64,000 bases of DNA from Methanopyrus sp. SNP6. Lineage in GTDB: Archaea; JAADCQ01; Methanopyri; Methanopyrales; Methanopyraceae. Below the pieces are notes generated by a model. The model saw only the letters and a list, made by a program, of their open reading frames with translations, was not told the DNA's origin and made no database searches. Both the position numbers and the translations under genes were made by a program. Positions 9,348 through 18,412 of this stretch are shown piece by piece; within the stretch, counting starts at the first letter, position 1; every line of letters begins with the position of its first letter. Where the stretch lies: positions 1,357,522 to 1,421,521 of the forward strand of contig NZ_CP019436.1 in the NCBI RefSeq assembly GCF_002201895.1, written 5' to 3'.

Positions 9348-11327
9348 GTGAAGCCAGGGGCGGATGCGTTGAGCGAGCGAAGAAGCGGCGAAAAGACGTT
9401 GGAAGAAGTCAAAAAGAAGGTCATGGAGAGAGTCGAGGAAGTGCTGCCATCGGACATCGTCGTGACCGACATAGACTTCGAAGGTCCCGAGGTCGTCCTG
9501 TACACTAACTCGCCGCACTCTTTCGTCAAGGACGATTCGGACCTGGTCACGAAATTGGCTAAAGCCCTGAGGAAACGCGTCAAGATCAGGCCAAATCCCG
9601 CCGCGCTCTCCCCGGCTAAGGAGGCCAAGAAGGTCATCCTGAAGATCATCCCCGAGGAGGCCGGGGTCAGCGAACGGGATCTGCTGTTCCTGGACACCGG
9701 GGAGGTAGTGATCTTCTCTAAGAAACCCGGACTGGTGATAGGCAAGCGCGGGAAGAACGTGCACAGGATCTCCCGGGATACAGGTTGGGTACCTCGGATC
9801 TACAGGCAGCCACCAATCCCGTCGAAGACAGTGAACACGACGCGACGATTGATACTCTCGGACGACTCGCGCCGTAAGTTCCTGAGGAACGTCAGCGCCC
9901 GGATCTTCTGCGGTCGAACGCGGAGCCGCGGCATCGAATCACGCTGGGCCCGGGTCAGCGCTCTGGGAGGCTTCCAGGAAGTCGGACGATCCTCGCTGTT
10001 CCTGCATACCGAGGAGAGTCGCGTGCTTCTGGACTGCGGCGTGAACGTGGCCGCTAACGGTACGGACGCTTACCCGCACTTCAACGTCCCGGAGTTCCGT
10101 ATGGACGACCTCGACGCGATCGTGATCACGCACGCGCACCTTGACCACTGCGGCTTCCTTCCGTACTTCTACCGACACAAGGTCATCGAGACCCGGGTCC
10201 CGGTCTACTGCACGCCACCGACCCGCGACCTCATGTACCTACTGTTGACGGACTATATCAAGGTCCTTGAGAAGCGTGGCCAGGAGCCACCGTATACCGA
10301 AAAGGACGTCAAAAAGGTCATCAAGCGCACGATCACGATAGACTACAGGGAACCCACAGACATCACACCCGACATGAGCATCACATTCTACAACGCCGGT
10401 CACATCCTGGGATCGGCCTCCGTGCACGTGTTCCTTCAGGATAAAGGTCACAACTTCGTGTACACGGGCGACATCAACCCGACCACGTCCAGGTTGCTCG
10501 AAGGCGCGGATAACAGGTTCAAGCGAGTCGACTCGATGGTCGTCGAAGCCACCTATGGAGACTCGCGGCACGGGAGCCGTCGCAAGGAGGAGAACCGGTT
10601 CAGGAAGATCGTGCGGAACACGCTGAAGAAGGGTGGTAAAGTGCTCATACCGTCCTTCGCCGTCGGACGCGCTCAGGAGGTCATGCTCGTTCTGGAGGAC
10701 ATGTACCGTAAGGACGAGCTCGAGGGTCCGGTGTACCTGGACGGCATGATCTACGAGGCGACTGCCATCCACACGGCGTACCCGGAGTACCTCAACCGCC
10801 GCCTGCAGCACAGAATACTACACGAGGACGACGACCCGTTCACCTCTGAAATCTTCGAACCCGTGGAGGGGTCGGACCACCGTCAGGCGATCATAGAGGA
10901 CGGCGAACCTGCGGTAATCCTCTCTACCTCCGGTATGCTTGAAGGGGGCCCGATCTTGGAGTACCTGCGCGAGCTCTCCGACGATTCCAAGAACACGCTA
11001 ATCTTCGTGGGTTACCAGGCCGAGGGCACGCTCGGAAGGCAGATCCAAGAGGGTGCTAAGGAGGTTCCGCTACCCACTCCTACGGGCAAGACGGAGACCT
11101 TACGGATCGAGCTCCGCGTCGAGACCGTGAGCGGGTTCAGTGGACACGGCGACAAGATCGAGATCACCAAATACGTGCAATCTATACACCCGTCACCGCC
11201 GTCGAAGGTCTTCACGAACCACGGCGAGCCGCGCGCGTGTAAGTACTTCTCCAACCACCTACGCCGCAAGATCAGGAAGGTCTTTTCCATGGCGCCCGAG
11301 AACCTGGAGTGCTTCCGTCTCACTTAG
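9348..11327 (+). CDS. KH-domain beta-CASP ribonuclease (archaeal CPSF)
   Basis: A 659-residue metallo-beta-lactamase RNase of the archaeal CPSF1/FttA family. The N-terminal 180 residues hold two KH-like domains (GLVIGKRGKNVHRI is a canonical GxxG loop). The nuclease core follows with HAHLDHCG as the metal-binding motif, a beta-CASP insertion containing PSFAVGRAQEVMLVLED and SGMLEGGPILEYL, and terminal FSGHGD and TNHGEP histidine motifs. It probably terminates transcription and trims 3' RNA ends. The GTG start has GGTGATC four bases upstream; an in-frame TTG seven codons later after AGGGG is the alternative. Length is normal for the family. Confidence 0.93.
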   Translation: MKPGADALSERRSGEKTLEEVKKKVMERVEEVLPSDIVVTDIDFEGPEVVLYTNSPHSFVKDDSDLVTKLAKALRKRVKIRPNPAALSPAKEAKKVILKIIPEEAGVSERDLLFLDTGEVVIFSKKPGLVIGKRGKNVHRISRDTGWVPRIYRQPPIPSKTVNTTRRLILSDDSRRKFLRNVSARIFCGRTRSRGIESRWARVSALGGFQEVGRSSLFLHTEESRVLLDCGVNVAANGTDAYPHFNVPEFRMDDLDAIVITHAHLDHCGFLPYFYRHKVIETRVPVYCTPPTRDLMYLLLTDYIKVLEKRGQEPPYTEKDVKKVIKRTITIDYREPTDITPDMSITFYNAGHILGSASVHVFLQDKGHNFVYTGDINPTTSRLLEGADNRFKRVDSMVVEATYGDSRHGSRRKEENRFRKIVRNTLKKGGKVLIPSFAVGRAQEVMLVLEDMYRKDELEGPVYLDGMIYEATAIHTAYPEYLNRRLQHRILHEDDDPFTSEIFEPVEGSDHRQAIIEDGEPAVILSTSGMLEGGPILEYLRELSDDSKNTLIFVGYQAEGTLGRQIQEGAKEVPLPTPTGKTETLRIELRVETVSGFSGHGDKIEITKYVQSIHPSPPSKVFTNHGEPRACKYFSNHLRRKIRKVFSMAPENLECFRLT

Positions 11328-11340
11328 GGGGTACGGCGAG

Positions 11341-12378
11341 TTGTCCGAGATGACCTACAAGGACGCAGGGGTGGACATCGACAAGGAGGCGCTAGCTGTC
11401 CGGGCGATCCGAGACGTGCTGGAGAAATACAAAGTGGAACCGGAGGGCTGCCGGGAAGTCGAGGGAATCGGACACTACGCCGCCGTGCTCGAGGTGCACG
11501 GGGAGCTGCTGACGCTCAACGTTGATGGCGTGGGATCCAAGGTCCTCGTCGCCCAGCTGGTCGGACGGTATGACACCGTCGGCATCGACGCGATCGCCAT
11601 GAACGCAAACGACGCGGTGTGCCTTGGGGCGCGACCGCTGGCCTTCCTCGACTATCTGGCTATGGAGGACCCCGACCCTGACATCTGCGCGGAGATCGCG
11701 GAAGGACTCGGTAAAGGGGCTCGGGAGGCAGGCGCTCCGATTGTCGGAGGAGAGCTGGCGACGCTCCCGGAGGTGATCCGCGGGGAGGAGGAAGGGCGTG
11801 GGTTCGACCTCGTGGTCGCCTGTCTGGGTAGGGTCGAAAGTGACCCGATCACGGGGGAGGACGTGGAACCCGGCGACGCGATCGTGGGATTGCGGAGCTC
11901 CGGGATCCACAGCAACGGCTTAACGTTGGCTAGGAAGGTTCTCCTCTCGGAGTACGACGTGCACGACGAACTCCCGCACGGTAAGACCGTGGCCGAGGAG
12001 CTTCTCGAACCGACGCGCATCTACGTCCGGCCCATTATGGAGGTACTCCGGGACTACGAGGTGCGTGGGATCGCCCACATCACCGGGGGTGGTGTAGAGA
12101 ACCTGAAGCGGCTCCGAGACGACGTGCGCTACGTGCTAGACGATCCGTTCGAGCCTCATCCTGTGTTCGAGATAATCAGGGAGCTGGGGAACGTACCGGT
12201 CGACGAGATGTACCGTACGTTCAACATGGGGATGGGGATGGCGTTGATCGTCCCGGATGAGGAGGCCGAAGACGTCGTCGACGCGGTGTCGAAGCACGTG
12301 GAGTCGAAGATCGTGGGACGCGTGGAGGAGGGACGTGGGGTGGTCGTTTACGCGGACGGGCACGAGGTGAAACTCTGA
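11341..12378 (+). CDS. purM: phosphoribosylformylglycinamidine cyclo-ligase
   Basis: A 345-residue AIR synthetase that closes the imidazole ring in purine synthesis. The N-terminus (TYKDAGVDIDKEA), the substrate loop NVDGVGSKV, NDAVCLGARPLAFLDYLA, GGELATLPEV, GLRSSGIHSNGLTLAR and AHITGGGVENLKR are diagnostic. The TTG start follows GGGGGTACGGCGAG 14 bases after the RNase gene, so both are probably co-transcribed. It ends 11 bases from the converging ribosomal operon. No purine gene adjoins it; purE is found at 34 kb. Confidence 0.95.
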   Translation: MSEMTYKDAGVDIDKEALAVRAIRDVLEKYKVEPEGCREVEGIGHYAAVLEVHGELLTLNVDGVGSKVLVAQLVGRYDTVGIDAIAMNANDAVCLGARPLAFLDYLAMEDPDPDICAEIAEGLGKGAREAGAPIVGGELATLPEVIRGEEEGRGFDLVVACLGRVESDPITGEDVEPGDAIVGLRSSGIHSNGLTLARKVLLSEYDVHDELPHGKTVAEELLEPTRIYVRPIMEVLRDYEVRGIAHITGGGVENLKRLRDDVRYVLDDPFEPHPVFEIIRELGNVPVDEMYRTFNMGMGMALIVPDEEAEDVVDAVSKHVESKIVGRVEEGRGVVVYADGHEVKL

Positions 12379-12389
12379 CAAAACCCAGA

Positions 12390-12785
12390 TTACGCGTTCA
12401 GTACGACGATCCCAAGTTCTTCGGCCTTATCGAGGATCTCCTGGCGCTTCCTCTTCCCCACCCGGCTGGCGATGCGCGCGGCCTGACACTTCGGGTCGAT
12501 CTTCTCCAAGTCCTTCGGGTTGTACACCAGCACCTCCTCGTACCCGGACGGGTGCAGGCCGCGGACTTTCTTCGGGGAGCCGTACCCCGGATTCGGCATC
12601 TTCGGCCTGCTCTTGAGCTTCCTACGCATCTTGCTGTGACGGCCCTTCGGTCGGCGCCACTTCTCACCCAGCCGCTTGTACCGGTGCCACTCCTGTCGGC
12701 GGAACTTCGGCTTCTTCCGCTTGAGTTCCTCCCGGAGCTTGAGCATGCGCTTCTCCTCCTTGGAGAGGTTCGGGTTCCGTACCAA
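12390..12785 (-). CDS. rpl32e: 50S ribosomal protein L32e
   Basis: A 131-residue, strongly basic protein matching archaeal/eukaryal L32e: [21 protein letters not shown], then [23 protein letters not shown]. It is the last gene of the minus-strand ribosomal run. The order S4e-L5-S14-S8-L6-L32e is the archaeal spc arrangement, but the usual followers (L19e, L18, S5) are absent, so the operon is cut here. The TTG start follows GGGTGAGGTGCA. Confidence 0.95.
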   Translation of the reverse strand: MVRNPNLSKEEKRMLKLREELKRKKPKFRRQEWHRYKRLGEKWRRPKGRHSKMRRKLKSRPKMPNPGYGSPKKVRGLHPSGYEEVLVYNPKDLEKIDPKCQAARIASRVGKRKRQEILDKAEELGIVVLNA

Positions 12786-12797
12786 TGCACCTCACCC

Positions 12798-13412
12798 TTA
12801 CACGACCTTCTTGCCGTCCTTCTCGACGATGTAAATACCGTCCTGGAACACACGCGGATCCCGATCCTTGATGTATGTGGCCTGCTCCAGGTTCGCGGCG
12901 GTCTGTCCGACGGCCTCCTTATCGATACCGCGTACGATGATGTCCTGGCCCTGTACGATGACCTCGGTGTTCTTCGGGTCGACGATCTCGGCGACGCGCG
13001 GCACGTTCTCACCCATGAAGTTCTCGATGTAGACCTTACCCTCCTTCTGGTCCACCTTGACCTCTGGCGGGAAGTGCGAGTACACCAGCTTTAGCTTGTA
13101 TTCGTGGCCCTCGGTGACGCCCTTCTGCATGTTCTTGATGTAGGCCTTGATCATGCCCAGGATGGCCTTCTGACGCCGGTTAGACTTCGTGGCGGCGATC
13201 ACGACCTCGTCGTCCTCGACCCAGAGGTACACGTCTGGGTAGTAAAACTCCTTCGTGACTTCTCCTTTCGGACCCTTGACGGTGACCTCGTACCTCCGGT
13301 CCTCGCGCTGGGAGATCTCGATCTCGACGTCGTCCTTGATTTTGACGCGTTCCTCCATTACGACGACGCCGGGAATGGCGTCTTTCGCAGGTTCTAGCTT
13401 AGCCTCCGCCAC
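12798..13412 (-). CDS. rpl6: 50S ribosomal protein L6
   Basis: A 204-residue archaeal L6, made of two related beta-alpha domains; [16 protein letters not shown] in the first and [20 protein letters not shown] plus DREAVGQ-like [18 protein letters not shown] in the second are the family blocks. It binds 23S rRNA near the sarcin-ricin loop. A GTG start follows GGGGGACTGGACT. Twelve bases separate it from rpl32e and thirteen from rps8. Confidence 0.95.
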   Translation of the reverse strand: MAEAKLEPAKDAIPGVVVMEERVKIKDDVEIEISQREDRRYEVTVKGPKGEVTKEFYYPDVYLWVEDDEVVIAATKSNRRQKAILGMIKAYIKNMQKGVTEGHEYKLKLVYSHFPPEVKVDQKEGKVYIENFMGENVPRVAEIVDPKNTEVIVQGQDIIVRGIDKEAVGQTAANLEQATYIKDRDPRVFQDGIYIVEKDGKKVV

Positions 13413-13425
13413 AGTCCAGTCCCCC

Positions 13426-13818
13426 TCAATACACGTACGCGAGCAACCGTCCTCCGATGCCTTTCTCTTTCGCCTCGTAGTGGCTCATGACGCCCTCGGG
13501 GGTGGTCACGATCAGGAGGCCGAAGTCTCGGGCCGGCAGGTAGCGCTGCTCCCAGTACTCCCACTCGTCCTTCTTGACCGGGTGTCTGGGCTTGATTACA
13601 CCGCAGTCGTTGATCCTGCCGACCAGCTTGACTAGGAACTTCCCGGAGCGACCGTCGTCGATGAACTCGAAGCTACCGATGTAACCGTACTCCTGCATCA
13701 CTTTCAGCACACGACCGATGAGCTTGGACGCTGGCTCGATCACGCACTCCTTGTTACCTACCATCTCGTTGTTCTTGATCGTGGCCATCGCGTCCGCGAG
13801 TGGGTCCATCATGGCCAA
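13426..13818 (-). CDS. rps8: 30S ribosomal protein S8
   Basis: A 130-residue S8 that nucleates the 16S central domain. [14 protein letters not shown] begins the protein, and the C-terminal block [34 protein letters not shown] RNA-binding motif closes it. A longer open frame exists upstream but it overlaps rps14 and is not used. The TTG at 13818 (giving MAMMDPLAD) fits GGGGGGTTGGTATC upstream; the ATG two codons later is possible. It starts 17 bases after the rps14 stop. Confidence 0.94.
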   Translation of the reverse strand: MAMMDPLADAMATIKNNEMVGNKECVIEPASKLIGRVLKVMQEYGYIGSFEFIDDGRSGKFLVKLVGRINDCGVIKPRHPVKKDEWEYWEQRYLPARDFGLLIVTTPEGVMSHYEAKEKGIGGRLLAYVY

Positions 13819-13834
13819 GCGATACCAACCCCCC

Positions 13835-13981
13835 TCAGTTGTACTTCTTAAACCCCATCTTTTCAGCCACTTCTCGGAAACACTGCCTGCACAGCATGAT
13901 ACCGTACTTTTGTATGACTCCGTGCGTATCACCGCAGCGCCGGCACCGGCGTGCGCCCTTGCCGAACTCCCTCCTCGCCAT
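13835..13981 (-). CDS. rps14: 30S ribosomal protein S14, zinc-binding type
   Basis: A 48-residue protein too short for many gene finders, read directly from the minus strand as [20 protein letters not shown], then a second half with [20 protein letters not shown]. The two CxxC pairs (Cys13/Cys16 and Cys31/Cys34) form the zinc site of type Z S14 (S29e). It sits exactly where S14 belongs between rpl5 and rps8. The ATG follows GGGGGTGACCCGGA, a strong ribosome site. Confidence 0.95.
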   Translation of the reverse strand: MARREFGKGARRCRRCGDTHGVIQKYGIMLCRQCFREVAEKMGFKKYN

Positions 13982-13995
13982 TCCGGGTCACCCCC

Positions 13996-14556
13996 TCAGG
14001 GCAGGACCTCCACGTCGAACTCCTCCTCCATGAAGACTATGCCCTCCTCCTTAGTCAGCCGGTGCCGGCGCGGGACGGGGCGACGACAGCGACGCCTCCT
14101 CATCACTCGGAAGCCCGGGCGCTCCAGGGTCACGGCGATGTCCATACCGAAGATGCCTATCTCCGGATCGTACTCGACGCCCTCAAGGGCGATGTGCTCC
14201 TCCAGACCGAAGCACACGTTACCGAACTCGTCGAACTGCGACTCGTGGAGCTCCCTGTCGACGGCGTCCAGTGTCCAGTCGAGGAACTCGATCGCCCGCT
14301 CTCGTCGCAGGTCCACCTTCACTCCGATAGGCTGGCCGCGTCGGATCCCGAAGCTCGGGTTCGTCTGCTTGGCCCTGGTATAGACGGGCTTCTGTCCGGT
14401 GAGCTCCTGGAGGAGCTCGTAGGCCTTCTGCAGCCGATCCCCGGACTCGCCGACGCCTATGTTCACGGTGACCTTGCCCACGTGCGGCTTCCGCATCGGG
14501 TTGCTCTCCCAGTCCTCCAGGATCTTACGCCGGATCTCCTCGTCGACGACGGCCAA
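13996..14556 (-). CDS. rpl5: 50S ribosomal protein L5
   Basis: A 186-residue archaeal L5 that binds 5S rRNA and the P-site t[28 protein letters not shown] and [19 protein letters not shown] are the signature blocks, each within family norms, and [19 protein letters not shown] closes the core. The TTG start follows AGGGGGATCCCCAG. Spacing to rps14 is 14 bases, consistent with a single transcript. Confidence 0.95.
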   Translation of the reverse strand: MAVVDEEIRRKILEDWESNPMRKPHVGKVTVNIGVGESGDRLQKAYELLQELTGQKPVYTRAKQTNPSFGIRRGQPIGVKVDLRRERAIEFLDWTLDAVDRELHESQFDEFGNVCFGLEEHIALEGVEYDPEIGIFGMDIAVTLERPGFRVMRRRRCRRPVPRRHRLTKEEGIVFMEEEFDVEVLP

Positions 14557-14568
14557 CTGGGGATCCCC

Positions 14569-15351
14569 CTACTCCTCCTTCCTCACGGTGACTATCGGCT
14601 CGTCCTTACCGATCGCAATGAGCCGGCCCTTCGTGGTCTGGAATCTGTCTCCCTCCGGGTTCTCGACGGTGACGAGGTCTTCTTGCGGACCCTCGAAGGT
14701 TTGGATCTCGACGACATGACCTACCTCGCCCGAGTGTCGGCCGGTCATCGCGTACACCCAGACGTCCTCCTCGAACGGGATGTGGTCCACGACCTCCCAT
14801 CTCTCACCGCTGTCCGGTTCCGGGAGCTCGAGCACGAGGCTGTCTCCCACGCTGTAGACGTCCTCCTTCGGATCCGTCGGGTCCTCGATCTCGACGAGCC
14901 AGTTCTTGCCGTCGTGCATCGTGATCTGGAGGTTACCTCCCTTCACGTAGGTCTTGTTCTTGATTCGGCAGACTTTCACCCTGGCCTCTTCCTCTGAGAT
15001 CGGGACGACGTCCAGGCGGTGGTGCTCGTTCATGACCACGCGGTACCTATCTCCGGTACGCGGGATCTCTACCACGTCCATGATGCCCACCGGAAACTTC
15101 GGCTCCTTCCTCACCACGCCGTCAACGTAGATTTCACCGCGCGTGATGATCTTCCGGGCTTCCCGCGCGTAGTCGGCGTATCCCAGCATGTCGCGTACCA
15201 GGATCAGCAGCGGCACGCTCGTGTCCATGGTGTGCGGTCCAGGGTACGGCCTCGGTGCGAACTTACCACCTTCCTTCCTAGGGATCGGCCAGGCGTACGG
15301 GGCTGCGAGGCGCTTCACGTGACGCTTCGGACCGCTACGCGCGCGACCCAA
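14569..15351 (-). CDS. rps4e: 30S ribosomal protein S4e
   Basis: A 260-residue S4e, specific to archaea and eukaryotes. It begins GRARSGPKRHVKRLAAPYAW, has an S4-like RNA-binding domain around YAREARKIITRGEIYVDGVV, and a KOW-type segment near the C-terminus. Placement between rpl24 and rpl5 is the standard archaeal order. A TTG start follows GGGGGTGAACCCGC. The C-terminus is intact at the usual length. Confidence 0.95.
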   Translation of the reverse strand: MGRARSGPKRHVKRLAAPYAWPIPRKEGGKFAPRPYPGPHTMDTSVPLLILVRDMLGYADYAREARKIITRGEIYVDGVVRKEPKFPVGIMDVVEIPRTGDRYRVVMNEHHRLDVVPISEEEARVKVCRIKNKTYVKGGNLQITMHDGKNWLVEIEDPTDPKEDVYSVGDSLVLELPEPDSGERWEVVDHIPFEEDVWVYAMTGRHSGEVGHVVEIQTFEGPQEDLVTVENPEGDRFQTTKGRLIAIGKDEPIVTVRKEE

Positions 15352-15366
15352 GCGGGTTCACCCCCC

Positions 15367-15813
15367 TTACTCCTCGGACTCTTCCTCCTCCGTTTCTTCC
15401 TCTTTCTCCTCCTTCTCCTCTTCGGGTACGGACTCGACCTCAGGAGTACCGCCGGAGCGCTCTATGATCTTACGCCGCATCGGGTCGTCCAAGTTCGGCT
15501 CGATTATCATCACGTTGGAGGGGTGAATCGGATAGTACACCTCCTCTCCGTTCGCCCGCTCGATCGTGGCGCCCTCCACGTAGATACGTAGGCGTTTCAA
15601 GTCCACCTCGACGACCTCGCCCTCGTGATCCTTGAAGTCACCTCGCATGATCCTGACCACGTCTCCCTTTCGGACCGGCAGGCTCCGTCGGTTGAACTTC
15701 TTCCTGAGCTCCGGGTGGAGCGTAGCGCTCATGAGCTTCTGGCGCTTGTGCAGCGGGGCGTTGAAGAAGGCTTTACGCTGTTTCCTCGGCTGACTGGACT
15801 TCGTCCAGCGCAA
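15367..15813 (-). CDS. rpl24: 50S ribosomal protein L24
   Basis: A 148-residue L24 with the KOW motif [20 protein letters not shown] (about 47-66), an early assembly protein of the large subunit. The last 25 residues are almost entirely Glu, Lys and Ser, an acidic tail beyond the usual family end. Such tails suit the acidic, high-salt cytoplasm of this kind of organism, which is an inference from the residue content. The TTG start gives [15 protein letters not shown], the conserved N-terminus. Confidence 0.94.
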   Translation of the reverse strand: MRWTKSSQPRKQRKAFFNAPLHKRQKLMSATLHPELRKKFNRRSLPVRKGDVVRIMRGDFKDHEGEVVEVDLKRLRIYVEGATIERANGEEVYYPIHPSNVMIIEPNLDDPMRRKIIERSGGTPEVESVPEEEKEEKEEETEEEESEE

Positions 15814-15826
15814 GTGTGACGTCCCC

Positions 15827-16228
15827 CTAAACTATGATACTCGCGATGCTACCGATCCTGGGCCAGCGCTCCGCGGCCTCCTTGGCCACGGGGCCCCTGA
15901 TCTCGGAGCCTCGCGGGGCGCCGTCCGGCGTCACGATGACGGCCGCGTTATCCTCGAACTTCACTCGAGTTCCGTCGGGACGACGGTACTCCTTGCGCTG
16001 ACGTACGATGACGGCGTTCACGACCTCCTTCCGCATGTCCGGAGTACCTTCCTTCACCGAGCACACTACCATGTCGCCGATCCCGGCGTTCGGTAGCCTC
16101 CTACGGACACCCTTGTAACCCTTCACGGCGATGATCTGGAGCTCCCTGGCGCCAGTGTTGTCCGCGCAGGTCAGTCGTGCGCCCACGGGTAGCGCGGCAC
16201 GCGGGGACTTCGCCTTGATCGCCTTCAC
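15827..16228 (-). CDS. rpl14: 50S ribosomal protein L14
   Basis: A 133-residue L14 that lies at the intersubunit bridge. [20 protein letters not shown] and [20 protein letters not shown] are diagnostic, followed by [15 protein letters not shown] and the [12 protein letters not shown] end block. A GTG start is used. It lies between rps17 and rpl24 as in other archaea, with gaps under 20 bases. Confidence 0.95.
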   Translation of the reverse strand: MKAIKAKSPRAALPVGARLTCADNTGARELQIIAVKGYKGVRRRLPNAGIGDMVVCSVKEGTPDMRKEVVNAVIVRQRKEYRRPDGTRVKFEDNAAVIVTPDGAPRGSEIRGPVAKEAAERWPRIGSIASIIV

Positions 16229-16246
16229 GGCGGCTCACCCCTACCT

Positions 16247-16579
16247 CTACTGTGCACGTTCGAGGACCTCGACCACGACAAAACTCTTCGTCTTGCTCAG
16301 GGGACGGCACTCCGCGATCCGGACCTTGTCACCTTCCCGGGCGTCTATGCAGGGCGGGTTGTGGGCCGGGATCCTGGAGCGTCTACGCTCCCAACGCTCG
16401 TACTTCCGATCGTACCGGTAGTACTCGCGCTCCACGATCACCGTCTTGTCCATTCGGTCGCTCACTACGACACCCTCGAGGACCATCCCACGGACCCTCA
16501 GGTTACCGTGGAACGGGCAGTTCGGATCGTCGCACTCCCTCCGCGGTGGCTTGACGCCGAGCCCGATGTCTTTCACCAT
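16247..16579 (-). CDS. rps17: 30S ribosomal protein S17
   Basis: A 110-residue archaeal S17. The N-terminus ([20 protein letters not shown]) contains the archaeal extension with [10 protein letters not shown], possibly metal-binding, and the OB-fold core carries [19 protein letters not shown] and [26 protein letters not shown] six codons upstream is also in frame, but the ATG lies seven bases after GGGGGA and is preferred. It binds the 5' domain of 16S rRNA. Confidence 0.94.
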   Translation of the reverse strand: MVKDIGLGVKPPRRECDDPNCPFHGNLRVRGMVLEGVVVSDRMDKTVIVEREYYRYDRKYERWERRRSRIPAHNPPCIDAREGDKVRIAECRPLSKTKSFVVVEVLERAQ

Positions 16580-16593
16580 TCGATACTCCCCCG

Positions 16594-16917
16594 TCAATCC
16601 AGGTAGTCCTCAGGATCGAACCTACCGCGCGCGATCTCCGCGTATTTGATCCGCTTAGAAAGCCTTTCCTCCGGACGACCCACGAGCAGGGCACCGTCAA
16701 CGCGTACCCTCTCGCCCGACGGAAGCTTGAACTCGAGCAGCACCCGATCTTTCACTATAACCTTTTCACCGGACTCCGTCTTCAATACCAGGGTGTTCTT
16801 CGTTTCGTCTACGATTCTGCCTTCCAGGCCCTCGTACGGAGGTCCTAGCGACTTCACCACTCGGCACTTCAGGCCGATGAGCTCGTGTCGGACGATGTTG
16901 CGTGGGGTGATCGGCAA
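16594..16917 (-). CDS. rnp1: ribonuclease P protein component 1 (Rpp29)
   Basis: A 107-residue homolog of Rpp29/Pop4, one of the archaeal RNase P proteins needed for tRNA 5' maturation. [36 protein letters not shown] and the C-terminal [19 protein letters not shown] block are typical, with an Sm-like barrel fold. It leads the ribosomal operon, as in many archaea, but the usual preceding genes (L22, S3, L29) are missing. The TTG start shares one base with the start of the divergent gene on the other strand. Confidence 0.92.
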   Translation of the reverse strand: MPITPRNIVRHELIGLKCRVVKSLGPPYEGLEGRIVDETKNTLVLKTESGEKVIVKDRVLLEFKLPSGERVRVDGALLVGRPEERLSKRIKYAEIARGRFDPEDYLD

Positions 16918-17348
16918 TGTCCGGAATCCCCGAGGTTAAGGTCTTCCGGTCCGCGACATGTCAGGACCTCCTGAGGCTCGCGATGGAGAGCGCGAGGAAG
17001 CTGGAGCCGGTTTCCGGGGACAGCGTCAGGTACGACGCGGACTCCCGGGTGTTGAAGCTCACGGAGGACCCGACATACCTGGATGTACGATCCGGAGAGG
17101 CCGGCAGGAAGCTCGGTGGGGAAGAACCCGTGATGATCACATTCAACGACCCGGCCGTGGCCGAGACCGAGAGGTGCTGCTTCCGGGACAAAATCGAGCT
17201 CGCCTCGGAGCTGGCCGAGCTGCTGATCGAGGGGCGCAGCAGGGAGTTCGCACGCAGGGTTAAGGGATTACCCGAGGTGGCCCTCGTGGAGCTCGGAGGC
17301 GATCCCAGGTACGAGCCGGTCTCCCTACGCTCTCCACTCACTCGGTAG
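16917..17348 (+). CDS. hypothetical protein
   Basis: A 143-residue acidic protein I do not recognise. It has no membrane segment or signal peptide; two adjacent cysteines (ERCCFRDK) lie near the middle, and predicted helices alternate with strands. An excellent ribosome site, GGGGTGATC, stands four bases before the ATG, which makes this a real gene even though that site lies inside the first codons of the divergent rnp1. The 3' end overlaps the converging dehydrogenase gene by 11 bases. No function can be inferred. Confidence 0.7.
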   Translation: MSGIPEVKVFRSATCQDLLRLAMESARKLEPVSGDSVRYDADSRVLKLTEDPTYLDVRSGEAGRKLGGEEPVMITFNDPAVAETERCCFRDKIELASELAELLIEGRSREFARRVKGLPEVALVELGGDPRYEPVSLRSPLTR

Positions 17349-18345
17349 CCACGCGCTTCGCGATCGCCTCGGCCACCCCCTCCGTGGTCTCGGAACCTCC
17401 GAGATCTGGGGTCCTCACGCCCTCACGCAGTACTTCCTCAACAGCACGCTCGATGGCACGGGCCTCCTCCCCATAACCGAGGTAATCCAGCATCATGGCG
17501 GCCGAGAGGATCGCAGCTACCGGGTTCGCGATCCCCTTGCCTGCGATGTCGGGTGCCGATCCGTGTACGGGCTCGAAGAGGGCCGCGTCGTCCCCTAGGT
17601 TCGCGCTGGGCGCTAGGCCGAGGCTCCCCATCAGGCCCGCAGCCAGGTCGGAGAGGATATCCCCGAACAGGTTGGAGGTGAGGATCACGTCGAAGCGGTT
17701 CGGCTCACGCACCAACTTATAAGCCGCCGCGTCCACGTACTCGTCGTCCCACTCCAGACCGCGGCGCTCCACGGTTTCCGCCGCGACGCGCTTGAACGTC
17801 CCGCACGTGAGCTTCAGCACGTTGGCTTTGTGAACTATGGTCACGCGGCCGGAGCGTTCCTCGGCTAAGTCGCATGCGATCTTGGCGACCCTACATGTAC
17901 CTTCCTCGGAGATCTTACGTAGGGCTACGGTGACACCGTCGTGTACCTCGCACTCACACCCGGTGTAGAGGCCCTCGGTGTTCTCCCTGACGATCATTAG
18001 ATCGAACTCCGTGTCGACCGGTCTCGGTACGGGCCAGGAACGGGCCGGGCGGACGTTGGCGTATAGCTCGAGCTCCTTCCGCAGCGTCACGATGGGGCTC
18101 TCGGCTTCCGGACCCTCCGGGGTCGTGCACGCGCCGAAGAGAACGGCGTCCGCCTCGCGGCAGCGCTCGACCGTCTCGTCCTCGATCGTGATCCCTCGTT
18201 TCTTCCACAGCGAGTACCCGGCCTGTTCCTCCACGATCTCCAATTCGTCGCCCAGGACCGCCCTAACGACTTTCAGGGCCGCGTCGATGACCTCCGGTCC
18301 GATCCCGTCCCCTGGAATGACCACGACGGTCGGCGACGCGTTCAC
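17338..18345 (-). CDS. leuB: 3-isopropylmalate/homoisocitrate dehydrogenase family enzyme
   Basis: A 335-residue beta-decarboxylating dehydrogenase. PGDGIGPEV, LRKELELYANVRPARS, RENTEGLYTG, KANVLKLTCGTFK and TSNLFGDILSDLAAGLMGSLGLAPSANLG, with EPVHGSAPDIAGKGIANP near the end, define the family and NAD preference. It could act in leucine synthesis (LeuB) or on homoisocitrate and its homologs for coenzyme B (AksF). The SPIVTLRKELELYANVRP segment recalls methanogen AksF and the RENTEGLY loop recalls LeuB, so specificity is open. The homocitrate-synthase-type genes 4-8 kb away make AksF attractive. The GTG start lacks a well-spaced ribosome site. Confidence 0.88.
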   Translation of the reverse strand: MNASPTVVVIPGDGIGPEVIDAALKVVRAVLGDELEIVEEQAGYSLWKKRGITIEDETVERCREADAVLFGACTTPEGPEAESPIVTLRKELELYANVRPARSWPVPRPVDTEFDLMIVRENTEGLYTGCECEVHDGVTVALRKISEEGTCRVAKIACDLAEERSGRVTIVHKANVLKLTCGTFKRVAAETVERRGLEWDDEYVDAAAYKLVREPNRFDVILTSNLFGDILSDLAAGLMGSLGLAPSANLGDDAALFEPVHGSAPDIAGKGIANPVAAILSAAMMLDYLGYGEEARAIERAVEEVLREGVRTPDLGGSETTEGVAEAIAKRVATE

Positions 18346-18412
18346 CCCCGTCGGGCCTCGGAAAGGCCAATCCTCGTCACCGATCTCGCAGAGCCGGCCT
18401 CGTCATCGGCCA

